Part shown: positions 26,836 through 34,522 of the stretch, piece by piece
How positions within the stretch are numbered: the stretch's first letter is position 1
How the letters are laid out: every line of letters starts with the position of its first letter
From: Aurantimonas aggregata
Lineage (GTDB): Bacteria; Pseudomonadota; Alphaproteobacteria; Rhizobiales; Rhizobiaceae
Assembly (NCBI RefSeq): GCF_010500835.1
Contig: NZ_JAAAMJ010000024.1
Location: 1 to 43,820 of the forward strand
Length of the DNA: 43,820 nucleotides
Direction: 5' to 3'
Translations under genes and position numbers: made by a program
The notes under the pieces: model-generated
The model's input: only the letters and a program-made list of their open reading frames with translations
What the model was told of the DNA's origin: nothing
Database searches by the model: none

Positions 26836-28296
26836 ATGTCCATCGACGGTCTGAAAGACCCTTCCCTATTCACCCAGTGTTGCCTCGTCGCAGACCGCTG
26901 GATTGCCGTGGACGGCGACAATGGCATCGCGGTCATCAATCCGGCGGACGGCGCACTGGTCGGTACGGTCCCCAGCATCGGCATCAAAACGCTGCGCGAG
27001 GCGATCGACGCGTCCGAGGCCGCGCAGAAGCTCTGGGCGCGCAGGAGTGCCAAAGAGCGTGCCGGCCTGATCCGACGCTGGTACGAGCTGATCGTCGAAA
27101 ATGCCGACGATCTCGCGCGCATCCTTACCGCGGAACAGGGCAAGCCCCTGGCCGAGGCGAAAGGCGAGATCGTCGCCAATGCAGCCTATCTCGAATGGTT
27201 CGCCGAAGAGGCCAAGCGCGTCTATGGCGACATCGTCCCGCCGCCCGGCAACGATCGCCGCGTCCTCGTCATGAAGCAGCCGGTGGGCGTCTGTGCCGCA
27301 ATCACGCCGTGGAACTTTCCCAATGGCATGATCACCCGCAAGGCAGGTCCGGCCCTTGCAGCCGGATGCACGATCATCGTCAAGCCGGCTTCGCAGACAC
27401 CCCTTTCGGCGCTGTCGCTCGGCGTTCTGGCCGAGCGCGCCGGTATTCCCGCCGGCGTCTTCCAGGTCGTCACCGGCAAGGCCGCGATGATCGGAGAGGA
27501 GCTCTGCGCCAACACCAAGATCGCCAAGATCAGCTTCACCGGCTCGACCGAGGTCGGCCGCTGGCTGATGCGCAAGGGCGCCGACACGATCAAGCGCCTG
27601 TCCCTGGAACTCGGCGGCAACGCACCCTTCATCGTTTTCGAGGATGCCAACATCGATGCTGCCGTCTCGGGCGCGATGGTCGCGAAGTTTCGGAATTCCG
27701 GGCAGACCTGCGTCTGCGCGAACCGCATCTATGTCCATGAGACGATTGCTGCGGAATTCACCCGCAAGCTCGCAGCCGAGGTGGATCGCCTGACCGTCGG
27801 GCGCGGCGATGCGGACGGCGTCATGCAAGGCCCGCTGATCGACGACGCTGCCGTCGCCAAGATGGAAGAGCATCTGAAGGATGCACTCGACAACGGCGCC
27901 GAACTCGTGACCGGCGGCAAGCGTCACGCGCTGGGCGGCACCTTCTTCGAACCAACGGTGATCACGAAGGTGACCCAGGCGATGAAGCTCGCCCATGAGG
28001 AGACCTTTGCGCCGCTGGCGCCGGTCATCGCCTTTTCGAGCGAAGCCGACGTGATCGAGATGGCCAACGACACCGAATTCGGGCTGGCTGCTTATTTCTA
28101 TACGAAGGATCTCGCCCGCACCTTCCGGGTCGCCGAGGCGCTCGAAAGCGGGATCGTCGGCGTCAATTCCGGGCTGATCGCCAATGAGATGGCGCCCTTC
28201 GGCGGCTTCAAGCAGTCCGGTCTCGGACGCGAGGGCTCCAAATACGGGATCGAGGAATATCTCGAAACCAAATATGTCTGTGTCGCCGGCCTATGA
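26836..28296 (+). CDS. GabD-like semialdehyde dehydrogenase
   Basis: This 486-residue NAD(P)-dependent aldehyde dehydrogenase follows a perfect AAGGAGGT site. Catalytic residues are C292 (SGQTCVCANR), E258 (LSLELGGNAP) and N160 (TPWNFPNG). R168 (MITRKAG) and R297 (CANRIYV) match the arginines that hold the distal carboxylate in succinate semialdehyde dehydrogenase GabD, so the aldehyde probably carries an anionic group at its far end. GabD-like enzymes also oxidise sulfolactaldehyde in sulfoglycolysis. Here it is coupled by ATGA overlap to a kinase, with an aldolase following, so it probably oxidises the aldehyde the aldolase releases. That role is inference. Confidence 0.9.
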   Translation: MSIDGLKDPSLFTQCCLVADRWIAVDGDNGIAVINPADGALVGTVPSIGIKTLREAIDASEAAQKLWARRSAKERAGLIRRWYELIVENADDLARILTAEQGKPLAEAKGEIVANAAYLEWFAEEAKRVYGDIVPPPGNDRRVLVMKQPVGVCAAITPWNFPNGMITRKAGPALAAGCTIIVKPASQTPLSALSLGVLAERAGIPAGVFQVVTGKAAMIGEELCANTKIAKISFTGSTEVGRWLMRKGADTIKRLSLELGGNAPFIVFEDANIDAAVSGAMVAKFRNSGQTCVCANRIYVHETIAAEFTRKLAAEVDRLTVGRGDADGVMQGPLIDDAAVAKMEEHLKDALDNGAELVTGGKRHALGGTFFEPTVITKVTQAMKLAHEETFAPLAPVIAFSSEADVIEMANDTEFGLAAYFYTKDLARTFRVAEALESGIVGVNSGLIANEMAPFGGFKQSGLGREGSKYGIEEYLETKYVCVAGL

Positions 28297-29228
28297 GCGG
28301 CAAACACCCGACATGGCCGCGCAAAGAGGCGCGCGTCGCCTGCCTCGGCCTCTCGGCGCTCGACTATATCTGGGTCGTCGACGAACTGCCGGGCCATGCG
28401 AGCGCGAAGGTCCGTGCGGACGACTTTGCGGTGAAGGGCGGTGGCATGGCTGCGACGGCGGCCGTCACAGTCGCCCGTCTCGGCGGCCACGCGTCCTTCG
28501 TCGGCCGCGCGGGCGCCGACCGCGAGGGTGAACTGATGCGCGCCGAACTCTCGGCGGAAGGCGTCGACATCGAGCATTTTCGGCTCTTCGAGGGCGCGCG
28601 CTCGTCGATCTCGGGCATCTTCGTCGACAGGAACGGCGAGCGACAGATCGCCAATTTCCGCGGCGCGGACTTGCCGGCGGGCACGGATTGGCTGCCCTTC
28701 GGGGTATTCGGCAGTTTCGGTGCCCTCCTGTGCGATCCGCGTTGGCCGGAAGGCGCGAGCGCAGCCTTCGGCGCCTGCCGAAAGCTTGGCGTTCCCACGA
28801 TCCTCGACGGCGATGTCGCGGAGGCACAGATCTTCGACGCGCTGCTGCCGCTCGCCGATCATGCGATTTTTTCAAAGCCCGCGCTTGCCGGCTATGCCGG
28901 CAGCGCCGACGGAGCAGCCTTGCAAGCGATAGCCGAACGCCACGGCTGCACCGTGTGCGCGGTGACTCTGGGCGAAGCCGGCGTCCTCTATTTGGAAAAC
29001 GGCGAGTTCCACAGCGTTGACGCCTTCCGCGTCGATGCAATCGACACGACGGGTGCCGGCGACGTCTTCCACGGCGCCTATGCCTATGCCGTCGCGCGCC
29101 GTGCGCCGACGAGCGAGGCCATGACATTCGCGGCCGCCGTCGCAGCGCTCAAATGCACGCGCCCGGACGGGCGCAGCGGAATCCCAACCCTCGAAGCAAG
29201 CCTATCATTCTGGAGACACCAATCATGA
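28293..29228 (+). CDS. PfkB-family sugar kinase, sulfofructose kinase (YihV)-like
   Basis: The 311-residue ribokinase-fold protein ends with the PfkB signature DTTGAGDVFHGAYAYA (251 onward, catalytic D257). It aligns by eye along its length with recalled E. coli YihV: VKGGGMAATAAVTVARLGG, LDGDVAEAQIF and AALKCTRPDGRSGIP. Positions recalled as sulfonate-binding in YihV (K27, N109, R138) are K39 (SAKVRA), N121 (QIANF) and R150 (CDPRWPEG) here. It should phosphorylate a ketose or keto-acid for cleavage by the aldolase that follows. It overlaps both neighbours by ATGA. Sulfosugar specificity is inference; another C6-anionic sugar is possible. Confidence 0.9.
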   Translation: MSGKHPTWPRKEARVACLGLSALDYIWVVDELPGHASAKVRADDFAVKGGGMAATAAVTVARLGGHASFVGRAGADREGELMRAELSAEGVDIEHFRLFEGARSSISGIFVDRNGERQIANFRGADLPAGTDWLPFGVFGSFGALLCDPRWPEGASAAFGACRKLGVPTILDGDVAEAQIFDALLPLADHAIFSKPALAGYAGSADGAALQAIAERHGCTVCAVTLGEAGVLYLENGEFHSVDAFRVDAIDTTGAGDVFHGAYAYAVARRAPTSEAMTFAAAVAALKCTRPDGRSGIPTLEASLSFWRHQS

Positions 29229-30262
29229 CGAGCATCGGAAAACTGCGCGGACTGACCCGCCTGGCGGATGACGACGGCCATTTTACGATGGTCGCGCTCG
29301 ATCAGCGTCCGCCGCTGATTTCGGCGATCGCAAAAGCCAAGAATATCCGGCCCGAAAACGTGACTTTCAAGGACATGCTGGCCGCCAAGCGCATGCTGGT
29401 CCAGGCCCTCGCCGGCGACGCAAGCTCGATGCTCCTCGATCCGAACTTTGCGGTGCCGGCAGCCCTTGACATCCTTCCTGCCCGAACCGGCCTCATCGTC
29501 ACGCTCGAGGAACATCGTTTCGTCGAGACGCTCGGGGGGCGGCTGTCGCGTTCGATCGACAACTGGTCGGTCGGCAAGATCCGTCGCCTCGGCGGCGACG
29601 CCGTCAAGGTTCTCGCCTGGTACCGCCCGGATGCCTCGCCGGAGGTGATCGAGCATCAGAGAGACTACGTCCGCACGGTCGGCGCCGAATGCCGCCGGCA
29701 CGACATTCCTTACGTTCTCGAACTTCTGGTCTATCCATTCCCCGACAGCGCCGGCCACACGACGGATTACGTCGAATCCCCAGATAAGCGTGCCGAACTC
29801 GTTATCGACAGCGTGCGGGAATTCGCAAAGCCGGAATACGGCGTGGATCTCTTCAAGCTCGAGACGCCGCTGCCCGGCTCTTCCTTGCCAGAATGGTCGG
29901 ATGCGGCGGATTCGAAAGCGGCGGCAGCCGAATTTGACGCGGTGGGATCGATCTGCCGCGACGCAGGCATTCCCTGGGTGCTTCTCTCGGGCGGGGTGAC
30001 GCCGGATCAGTTCGGCCGTGTCCTCAACTACGCCTATGCCGCCGGTGCGCAGGGGTTCCTGGCGGGCCGCACGATCTGGCTCGACGCGATCCAGTCCGCT
30101 TTCCCGGACGAGGCAAAGGTTCTTTCGGAGCTGAAGGCCGACGGCAAGCAGCGCTTCGAACGCCTGACGCAGATCACCCGAAGCCACGCGAAACCCTGGC
30201 TTTTTCCGGCCTCGGAAGTCGCCTATACACGCGAGGGCGCCTTCGCGGCTGCCTACGCCTGA
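29225..30262 (+). CDS. Class I LacD/YihT-type ketose-phosphate aldolase
   Basis: The 345-residue product begins MTSIGKLRGL, with the ATG overlapping the kinase stop. The family pattern is visible: VALDQRPP (D26), DAVKVLAWYRPD (K128), Schiff-base lysine K211 in DLFKLETPLPG, and LLSGGV with AQGFLAGRTIW at the phosphate-binding end. LacD cleaves tagatose 1,6-bisphosphate; YihT cleaves 6-deoxy-6-sulfofructose 1-phosphate to DHAP and sulfolactaldehyde. The enzyme should thus give DHAP plus an aldehyde, which the GabD-like enzyme could oxidise. It is the last gene of the operon, and a stem-loop follows. Confidence 0.88.
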   Translation: MTSIGKLRGLTRLADDDGHFTMVALDQRPPLISAIAKAKNIRPENVTFKDMLAAKRMLVQALAGDASSMLLDPNFAVPAALDILPARTGLIVTLEEHRFVETLGGRLSRSIDNWSVGKIRRLGGDAVKVLAWYRPDASPEVIEHQRDYVRTVGAECRRHDIPYVLELLVYPFPDSAGHTTDYVESPDKRAELVIDSVREFAKPEYGVDLFKLETPLPGSSLPEWSDAADSKAAAAEFDAVGSICRDAGIPWVLLSGGVTPDQFGRVLNYAYAAGAQGFLAGRTIWLDAIQSAFPDEAKVLSELKADGKQRFERLTQITRSHAKPWLFPASEVAYTREGAFAAAYA

Positions 30263-30287
30263 CGGCGGACTTGCAGCCGTCACCATG

Positions 30288-30319
30288 GTCCCAGGGCGAC
30301 AGATGCGCTGTCCTGGGAC
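30288..30319 (+). terminator. Stem-loop after the catabolic operon
   Basis: GTCCCAGG (30288-30295) and ACAG (30299-30302) pair with CTGTCCTGGGAC (30308-30319), with a three-base bulge and a five-base loop. It starts 26 bases after the aldolase stop. There is no T-run, so it is a likely operon-end structure but not a textbook terminator. Confidence 0.55.
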
Positions 30320-30732
30320 GAGCGCGAGTCGTGCGAGATGAAAAATTAAGCAGCCAACAGGTAGTGCTTCGGCCGTAGTCCAAAGTCGGCGCGAGCGACG
30401 CGGGCCCGCTGGCAGGCCCACTAAAACACTGCCCGTCCCCAGTCCGCGCTCGGCTGGAGCACCCCGTCCGCCTTCGCCGCCACCTTCCTTCCATCCCCGA
30501 CGGGCGCCGACGCTGCGCCTTGGCAAGGGCTCCGCGCCGACGCCCGTCGCTCAACCCGCAAACGAACTCAGCAAAACCGCCGGGAGCGAACTCACGACTG
30601 GATAAAAATTAGGGGCAACGTCAATCGTCCTCGAAACCCATTGCCCAAACTCCCGCGAAACTTGCGGATTCGTACCCGGAAACGAGCCGCCGAACTTGTG
30701 GCTTTTGCTACCTAATGCCGGGGTTATCGGCG
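30320..30732. other. Intergenic stretch without a recognisable gene
   Basis: About 410 bases separate the catabolic operon from the integrase fragment. Open frames here are short and have no recognisable content. A GC-rich segment is at 30470-30550 and an AT-richer segment at 30575-30730. This may be the left boundary of the island, but I see no tRNA gene or clear direct repeat to define an attachment site. Confidence 0.4.
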
Positions 30733-31175
30733 TCCAAAAATTGCACGCCGGATCACAAAGGGACCACCTCATTCCGCTCTCGCGTCAGGCTGCCGAGACG
30801 ATCGGCGTCCTCAGGACCATAACCGGCCGAGGCCCCCTCGCCTTCCCGAACAGCCGTCACGCACATCGCCCTATGAGCGAGAACGCAATCGGCTATCTCC
30901 TCAACTGCGCCGGATACCACCACCGACACGTGCCGCACGGTTGGCGATCGACTTTCTCCACGGGGATGAACGAGCGCTTCCCCGCAGATCACCGCATCAT
31001 CGATCTGATGCTGGCCCACACGCCGAAAGACAAGGTTGAGGCGGCCTACAATAGAGCGGCGCACCTCAGGCGACGCCGCGAACTTTATCAGGCGTGGGCA
31101 GATCTGCTGATGCAGGAGCAGAGGCCGACGGCAGATCTACTGATCCTGCCGCGGCGAACAAGCCGCGCCGCCTAA
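30733..31175 (+). pseudogene. P4-type tyrosine recombinase (integrase), C-terminal fragment
   Basis: The recognisable part begins at HLIPLSRQAAETIGVLRTI and continues FPNSRHAHRPMSENAIGYLL, then HGWRSTFSTGMNE with the H-x-x-R motif, and MLAHTPKDKVEAAYNRAAHL. These are the second half of the catalytic domain of P4-type integrases. The N-terminal DNA-binding domain and the first catalytic Arg are missing. A Tyr in AAYNRAAHLRRRRELYQAWA matches the nucleophile position. The fragment marks the edge of an integrative element that extends to the AlpA gene at 41909-42145. Confidence 0.85.
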
Positions 31176-31222
31176 GCGTCCACAAGCAGAGCGGTTTTCA
31201 AGCACCCGGCAGGAGGTCCGAA

Positions 31223-31291
31223 ATGGACCTTCTCCCGATGAACGCCCGGGCTCTGTCCGGTTTTTGGTCAACGAAGGAGGTATTCCTATGA
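31223..31291 (+). CDS. Possible 22-residue leader peptide
   Basis: A short frame, MDLLPMNARALSGFWSTKEV plus FL, is preceded by AGGAGG seven bases before its ATG. Its stop TGA overlaps the ATG of the next gene (ATGA at 31288). It also spans the AAGGAGG ribosome binding site of that gene, so its translation would affect initiation downstream. No homology is recognised. Confidence 0.35.
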   Translation: MDLLPMNARALSGFWSTKEVFL

Positions 31292-31998
31292 GACATTGGG
31301 CATTCGATAAGGACATCACCAAGGAGCTGAGCGCGGCCTGTTCCACAGCCGGCATCCCAGCCAGCCGGATGCGCAAAGGCGGGCTGCCGCACATAGCAAC
31401 GATCCGGCGGTGGCGGACAACAGACCCACAGTTCGACGCGCGGCTCGAGGCCGCTTCTGGTGCGCAGCCGAAGGTGTATGATTGGGAGCAGGTCCGGCGT
31501 GAACTGCTGGCGGGCCACTCGCTAAGCGGCTTGCATAAGCAGGTTCCCAATATGCCGATGTGGTATGAAATTGCGGCCCGCGGCAGGGCTGAACCGGCCT
31601 GGTATGCGCCTATCAGAGAGGCCTTGGTCGAGAGAGAACGTGAGCGTCTGCGTCGTCGCGCTGAGCGGAAGAGTGATCTGCTGTGTCGGCTCCACCGCGG
31701 CGAAACACTGGCCGAGATGCTCAGTCGCGGTCTGATCGGCAGGTCGCTACTGGTCAAATGGCGGGCCGGAGATGCCGACTTCGACTCAGCGATCAGGACC
31801 ACGATCGCCGATCGCCAGGCTGTGGAGGCAGCCCGAACAGCGGCAGCAACCGAGGCCAAGCGGACGCAGCGATTTTTCCAAAGGGAGCAAGCCAGGCAGC
31901 GCCGGCTAGGAAAGCGCGGCCCTCCATGGATCCGGTTTATGCCTCCGCCGAGAAAGCCGTTCCACGAACGTATCCTAGGGAGGCTCGAGATGACGTGA
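31288..31998 (+). CDS. Protein with three terminase-small-subunit-like repeats
   Basis: The start at 31288 follows a perfect AAGGAGG and gives 236 residues. Three segments resemble the homeodomain-like unit of Sf6-type phage terminase small subunits. The first is LPHIATIRRWRTTDPQFDAR. The second is LLAGHSLSGLHKQVPNMPMW followed by Y-E-I. The third is LHRGETLAEMLSRGLIGRSL then VKWRAGDADFDSAIR. A basic, arginine-rich region (RERERLRRRAERK) lies between repeats 2 and 3, and the C-terminus is also basic. A DNA-binding role is likely. A true terminase small subunit normally has one such unit and a large-subunit gene next to it; neither applies here. Confidence 0.6.
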   Translation: MRHWAFDKDITKELSAACSTAGIPASRMRKGGLPHIATIRRWRTTDPQFDARLEAASGAQPKVYDWEQVRRELLAGHSLSGLHKQVPNMPMWYEIAARGRAEPAWYAPIREALVERERERLRRRAERKSDLLCRLHRGETLAEMLSRGLIGRSLLVKWRAGDADFDSAIRTTIADRQAVEAARTAAATEAKRTQRFFQREQARQRRLGKRGPPWIRFMPPPRKPFHERILGRLEMT

Positions 31999-32183
31999 TC
32001 TCCAGCATCTTCCTAGCGGTACTTGAGGGCGAGATACGCCCGGACCAGATACCGCCCAAGGCGAAGAACTACATCACCGCCTACTGGCGCGGTCGGCCGG
32101 AGTTTCATGCCCTGTCGTTTGACGCCCCTGTCGGCGGCAGCGGTGGGACGCTCACCCTGCACGACGTCATTGCTCAGCAGTAG
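31926..32183 (+). CDS. Small sigma-70-like protein
   Basis: An 85-residue frame starts inside the end of the previous gene in a different frame (73-base overlap). It contains YPREARDDVISSIFLAVLEG, reminiscent of the sigma-70 region 2 segment found in small phage and island sigma-like proteins. Then come KAKNYITAYWRG and LSFDAPVGGSGGTLTLHDVI, where LS-DAPV and TL-D-I are typical of short sigma-factor-like proteins. No region 4 is present, so it cannot be a complete sigma factor. There is no good ribosome binding site; expression by coupling to the upstream gene is likely. Confidence 0.5.
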   Translation: MDPVYASAEKAVPRTYPREARDDVISSIFLAVLEGEIRPDQIPPKAKNYITAYWRGRPEFHALSFDAPVGGSGGTLTLHDVIAQQ

Positions 32184-32439
32184 ACGGCCTCACTCCCGGC
32201 AACATCGCGCTGGCGTTCGTCGGTGCCGGCGCGAGCCCTCGGCCGAAAGTCTGCTCGGTTATCACGAAGTGCCGTTCCACCGCCGTAGCCATCGCCTCAG
32301 CCATCTCTGCTTGAGCGAGGTCGTGGTCCTGCCAGGACACGCGCGGCCGCTTTGCAGCGCAGCGCTGCCGCGTCTCCGGCGGCACACCGGCAAGGGCGAG
32401 CTTTATGACAGTCCGGAGTTGGCGGGCAGTATGCGACAT
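32167..32439 (-). CDS. Hypothetical protein
   Basis: A minus-strand frame of 90 residues begins MSHTARQLRTVIKLALAGVP after GAGGA, with charged helical content (WQDHDLAQAEMAEAMATAVE). No family is recognised. It converges with the sigma-like gene, overlapping its end by 17 bases. Codon content is acceptable but not decisive. Confidence 0.3.
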   Translation of the reverse strand: MSHTARQLRTVIKLALAGVPPETRQRCAAKRPRVSWQDHDLAQAEMAEAMATAVERHFVITEQTFGRGLAPAPTNASAMLPGVRPSTAEQ

Positions 32440-32782
32440 GGAGTCCTCGTCGAGAATCAGGGTCGAAGGTCTGCCGCACGACAACAATTCTCCCCTCCGC
32501 CTTCTCGTCGTCAATCCCTCGATTATCAGCTGCCCAAGTAGCTTTTTGGGCGCCACTCGCTGGACACATAGATCTTACGGGGCTGGCTGAAACCGCTGAC
32601 GCACCGAGCCCAAGGGGCGAGCTGAACGTCAGCTAAACGGCGCGTTCCGGAGCTGTTCGGTTCGGCTGTGGCCTATTCCCCGACGAACCAGCGAGTTTCG
32701 AGTCTACGAGGACGGCGCACACGAAAATGCTGGCTCTCTGCACTTCCCGGAACATCGCTGCCACATCGAATTGGAGACTAGG
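32440..32782. other. Stretch without a supported gene
   Basis: I see no frame here with convincing start, codon use or homology. The last 20 bases hold the ribosome binding site (GGAGACTAGG) of the following small membrane protein gene. Confidence 0.4.
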
Positions 32783-32962
32783 ATGGGCAAGAAGAGGGCT
32801 CCGAAAGCCGTACGCATGATTGTAGGCGCGTTGGCATTCATGACCGTCTCCGTCTTTATTCTTGCGGCCATGGGGGCTTATTTGGTCGTCGGACTGCAGA
32901 CTGATACGTCTCTCGTTCCCCGCTCTGACGGTGGTGAGCTGGAAGCCTCCTGGGTCGAGTGA
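32783..32962 (+). CDS. Small single-helix membrane protein
   Basis: The 59-residue product starts at 32783, with GGAG ten bases upstream. It has a basic N-terminus (MGKKRAPKAVRM), one hydrophobic segment (IVGALAFMTVSVFILAAMG) and a polar acidic tail. It could be an uncleaved inner-membrane protein with the C-terminus outside. No family is recognised. Confidence 0.45.
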   Translation: MGKKRAPKAVRMIVGALAFMTVSVFILAAMGAYLVVGLQTDTSLVPRSDGGELEASWVE

Positions 32963-33129
32963 AGGGGCCGCCCGACGCGGTCCGAGGGCGAAACGAGGAT
33001 GTCCGCACTGCCACCCGCTTTAGCGAGCTCTCCCCCTCATTCCGCACGAAGCAATATCGGAGCGGGAAGCAGGAGAGGCAAAGTCGGCGCCCAGACAGAC
33101 GATGCACGAGTAATTGGGCCGATTAGAAG

Positions 33130-33325
33130 TCAGGTTGCGGCATCCGGCAGCAGAGCGGCGACTTGCCGCTTCATCGAGCCGAGCCAGCTTCTCTTTGAAA
33201 TGGTCCGGGAGATGAGGGTCAGCCTGCGAGCCAGCTCGGTTTGCAAGGTGACGACACGCCTGGGGATTCTTGATTAATTCGAACAGGAACGACTTCTGGA
33301 GGTCATTGGGGCGCCTAAATTCCAT
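33130..33325 (-). pseudogene. Possible decayed small protein gene
   Basis: On the minus strand the frame opens MEFRRPNDLQKSFLFELIKN and PQACRHL. Downstream, better GC-biased codon use switches to another frame, encoding TLQTELARRLTLISRTISKR and SWLGSMKRQVAALLPDAAT before the stop at 33130-33132. The switch near 33240 suggests a small deletion. I do not recognise the family, and the call rests on codon pattern only. Confidence 0.3.
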
Positions 33326-33556
33326 CTGGTCCCATCTTCGTTATTAAACAACGAGATAATACCCGGTCCGTTCCGGCTCCCCTCACCTGGCCGTGGACCG
33401 AGTTATCGGACGGTCGGCGAGATCGACCCGGCACGACGTCATAGCCTAACAGGAGGCGATGTTGGCTGACTGCTTGATTTTCAACCTGTTCCTGTAACAC
33501 TTGGCCCGCCTGCGCGACACGGAGTGGATCATGACACGCGTTGGGAGAGCGAACTG

Positions 33557-33766
33557 ATGGCGCGTTCGCGTGGAATCTGGTCGACGAGCAGCGTCCTCTA
33601 CCAATCCCGAGCAGACGCCGCCGAGGCCGATGCTGCAAACGCCGAGACGGACGGTCAGCGACAGCGGCATGAGGAATCACGAAAGAACTGGCAGCGTCTA
33701 GCCGACCAGGCGCGGCGGCTTGAAGCTGAAAAAGCGCGCAGGCTGACGGGGAGCTCAGATGACTAA
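33557..33766 (+). CDS. Small coiled-coil protein
   Basis: The 69-residue product starts at 33557 after GGGAGAGCG. It is dominated by Ala/Glu/Arg heptad-like sequence (YQSRADAAEADAANAETDGQ, WQRLADQARRLEAEKARRL) and is probably one long helix or coiled coil. Similar short helical proteins with a Y-x-x-R-A motif are common in alphaproteobacterial genomes, with unknown role. Confidence 0.5.
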   Translation: MARSRGIWSTSSVLYQSRADAAEADAANAETDGQRQRHEESRKNWQRLADQARRLEAEKARRLTGSSDD

Positions 33767-33799
33767 AGTGCATGAGCGACGTCCTGGGGACGATCAGTA

Positions 33800-34240
33800 A
33801 TGTCTGAGAAGCCAGCTATTCGCCATCTCGGGCTCACCCCTTCCCGGGTTGCCTTGATGCACCGCCTCAACGACAGCCCGGTCGAGGATTCGGTGGGGCT
33901 CGAGATGAACGAGATGACCGGACACGAGTTGCGGGCGGCGGACCATCTGACGCGTGCGAAGATCGCTGAGGTTGTTCCGGGCTGGCGGATGACATTCTGG
34001 TACCGCCTGACGCCGCGAGGCCGCGAGGCCGCGAGATGCTGCAGGTGCTGTTATCGCTGGGGCTATGAGAACGTTGCGGATGGGCGGGCACCTCGCTCGC
34101 CCTTGGCTGCTAAGCGCGACATGGCGCTTCGTCGGTCGATGATGCGCCGTCTGCTCTCACTTCTCTTCGGACCTTCAGCCGAAACCCGGCAGCAAGCGAG
34201 AGTCCTGATTGTTCTTCACGGACCTGAGAGGGCGTGCTAA
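33800..34240 (+). CDS. Hypothetical protein, winged-helix-like N-terminus
   Basis: The 146-codon frame begins MSEKPAIRHLGLTPSRVALM. The segment LRAADHLTRAKIAEVVPGWR followed by MTFWYRLTPRGREAAR resembles a small winged-helix unit ending in the usual Y-x-L-T-x-x-G-x-x-A pattern. The last about 20 codons (ETRQQARVLIVLHGPE) instead belong to the first copy of a repeated small family (34178-34383), where a GA duplication shifts the frame. So the true gene may end earlier, or may once have been fused to that copy. Confidence 0.4.
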   Translation: MSEKPAIRHLGLTPSRVALMHRLNDSPVEDSVGLEMNEMTGHELRAADHLTRAKIAEVVPGWRMTFWYRLTPRGREAARCCRCCYRWGYENVADGRAPRSPLAAKRDMALRRSMMRRLLSLLFGPSAETRQQARVLIVLHGPERAC

Positions 34241-34383
34241 GGGCGCGCGACAAGCTGCGGATGGCGGGTGTGGTGGATGCGGAAGATGACCGCCGCTACG
34301 GGGGCGATGTCATGCGCGAGATCGAGCGGCGCACCGGCTATCGGCATGACAAGGACACTGCAAAACCGACGGACGAGCGGTAA
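34178..34383 (+). pseudogene. Copy 1 of a repeated small protein family, frameshifted
   Basis: AETRQQARVLIVLHGPE reads in one frame up to about 34226. Removing a duplicated GA restores GVLRARDKLRMAGVVDAEDD and RRYGGDVMREIERRTGYRHD, ending at 34383. This aligns with the proteins at 35158 and 36182: LHGP, R-x-R-D, the D-A-E/T-E-V-R block, Y-W/G, then E-I-E-x-x-T/S-G-Y-x-H. Function is unknown. A noncoding repeat follows at 34417. Confidence 0.55.
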
Positions 34384-34416
34384 TAGCCGCGGGGGATTGC
34401 CCCGCCGCGTGATCGC

Positions 34417-34466
34417 GGCAGGGCGCCGAGCGCGCGTGGGTTGGGTTTAACGCGCTCGCAGCCCCC
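34417..34466 (+). repeat. Noncoding repeat following small-family copy 1
   Basis: GGCAGGGCGCCGAGCGCGCG begins a 50-base element that is closely matched at 36418-36465. It contains a hairpin GAGCGCG ... CGCGCTC and a pyrimidine-rich CCCCC end. It lies 34 bases after the stop of small-family copy 1, as its partner lies 42 bases after copy 3. Confidence 0.55.
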
Positions 34467-34522
34467 GCCGTGCTCTTCGTCGGAGGCCGGCCGGGAGACT
34501 AATCAGTCAGGCGCTAAATACA

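Noticed and set aside
30263-30732. Attachment site or tRNA at the left edge of the island
   Set aside because: No tRNA-like cloverleaf or direct repeat matching the right side near 42146 could be found by eye.
33315-33773. Minus-strand 152-codon frame
   Set aside because: It is low in recognisable content and antisense to the small coiled-coil gene at 33557, which has better start signals.
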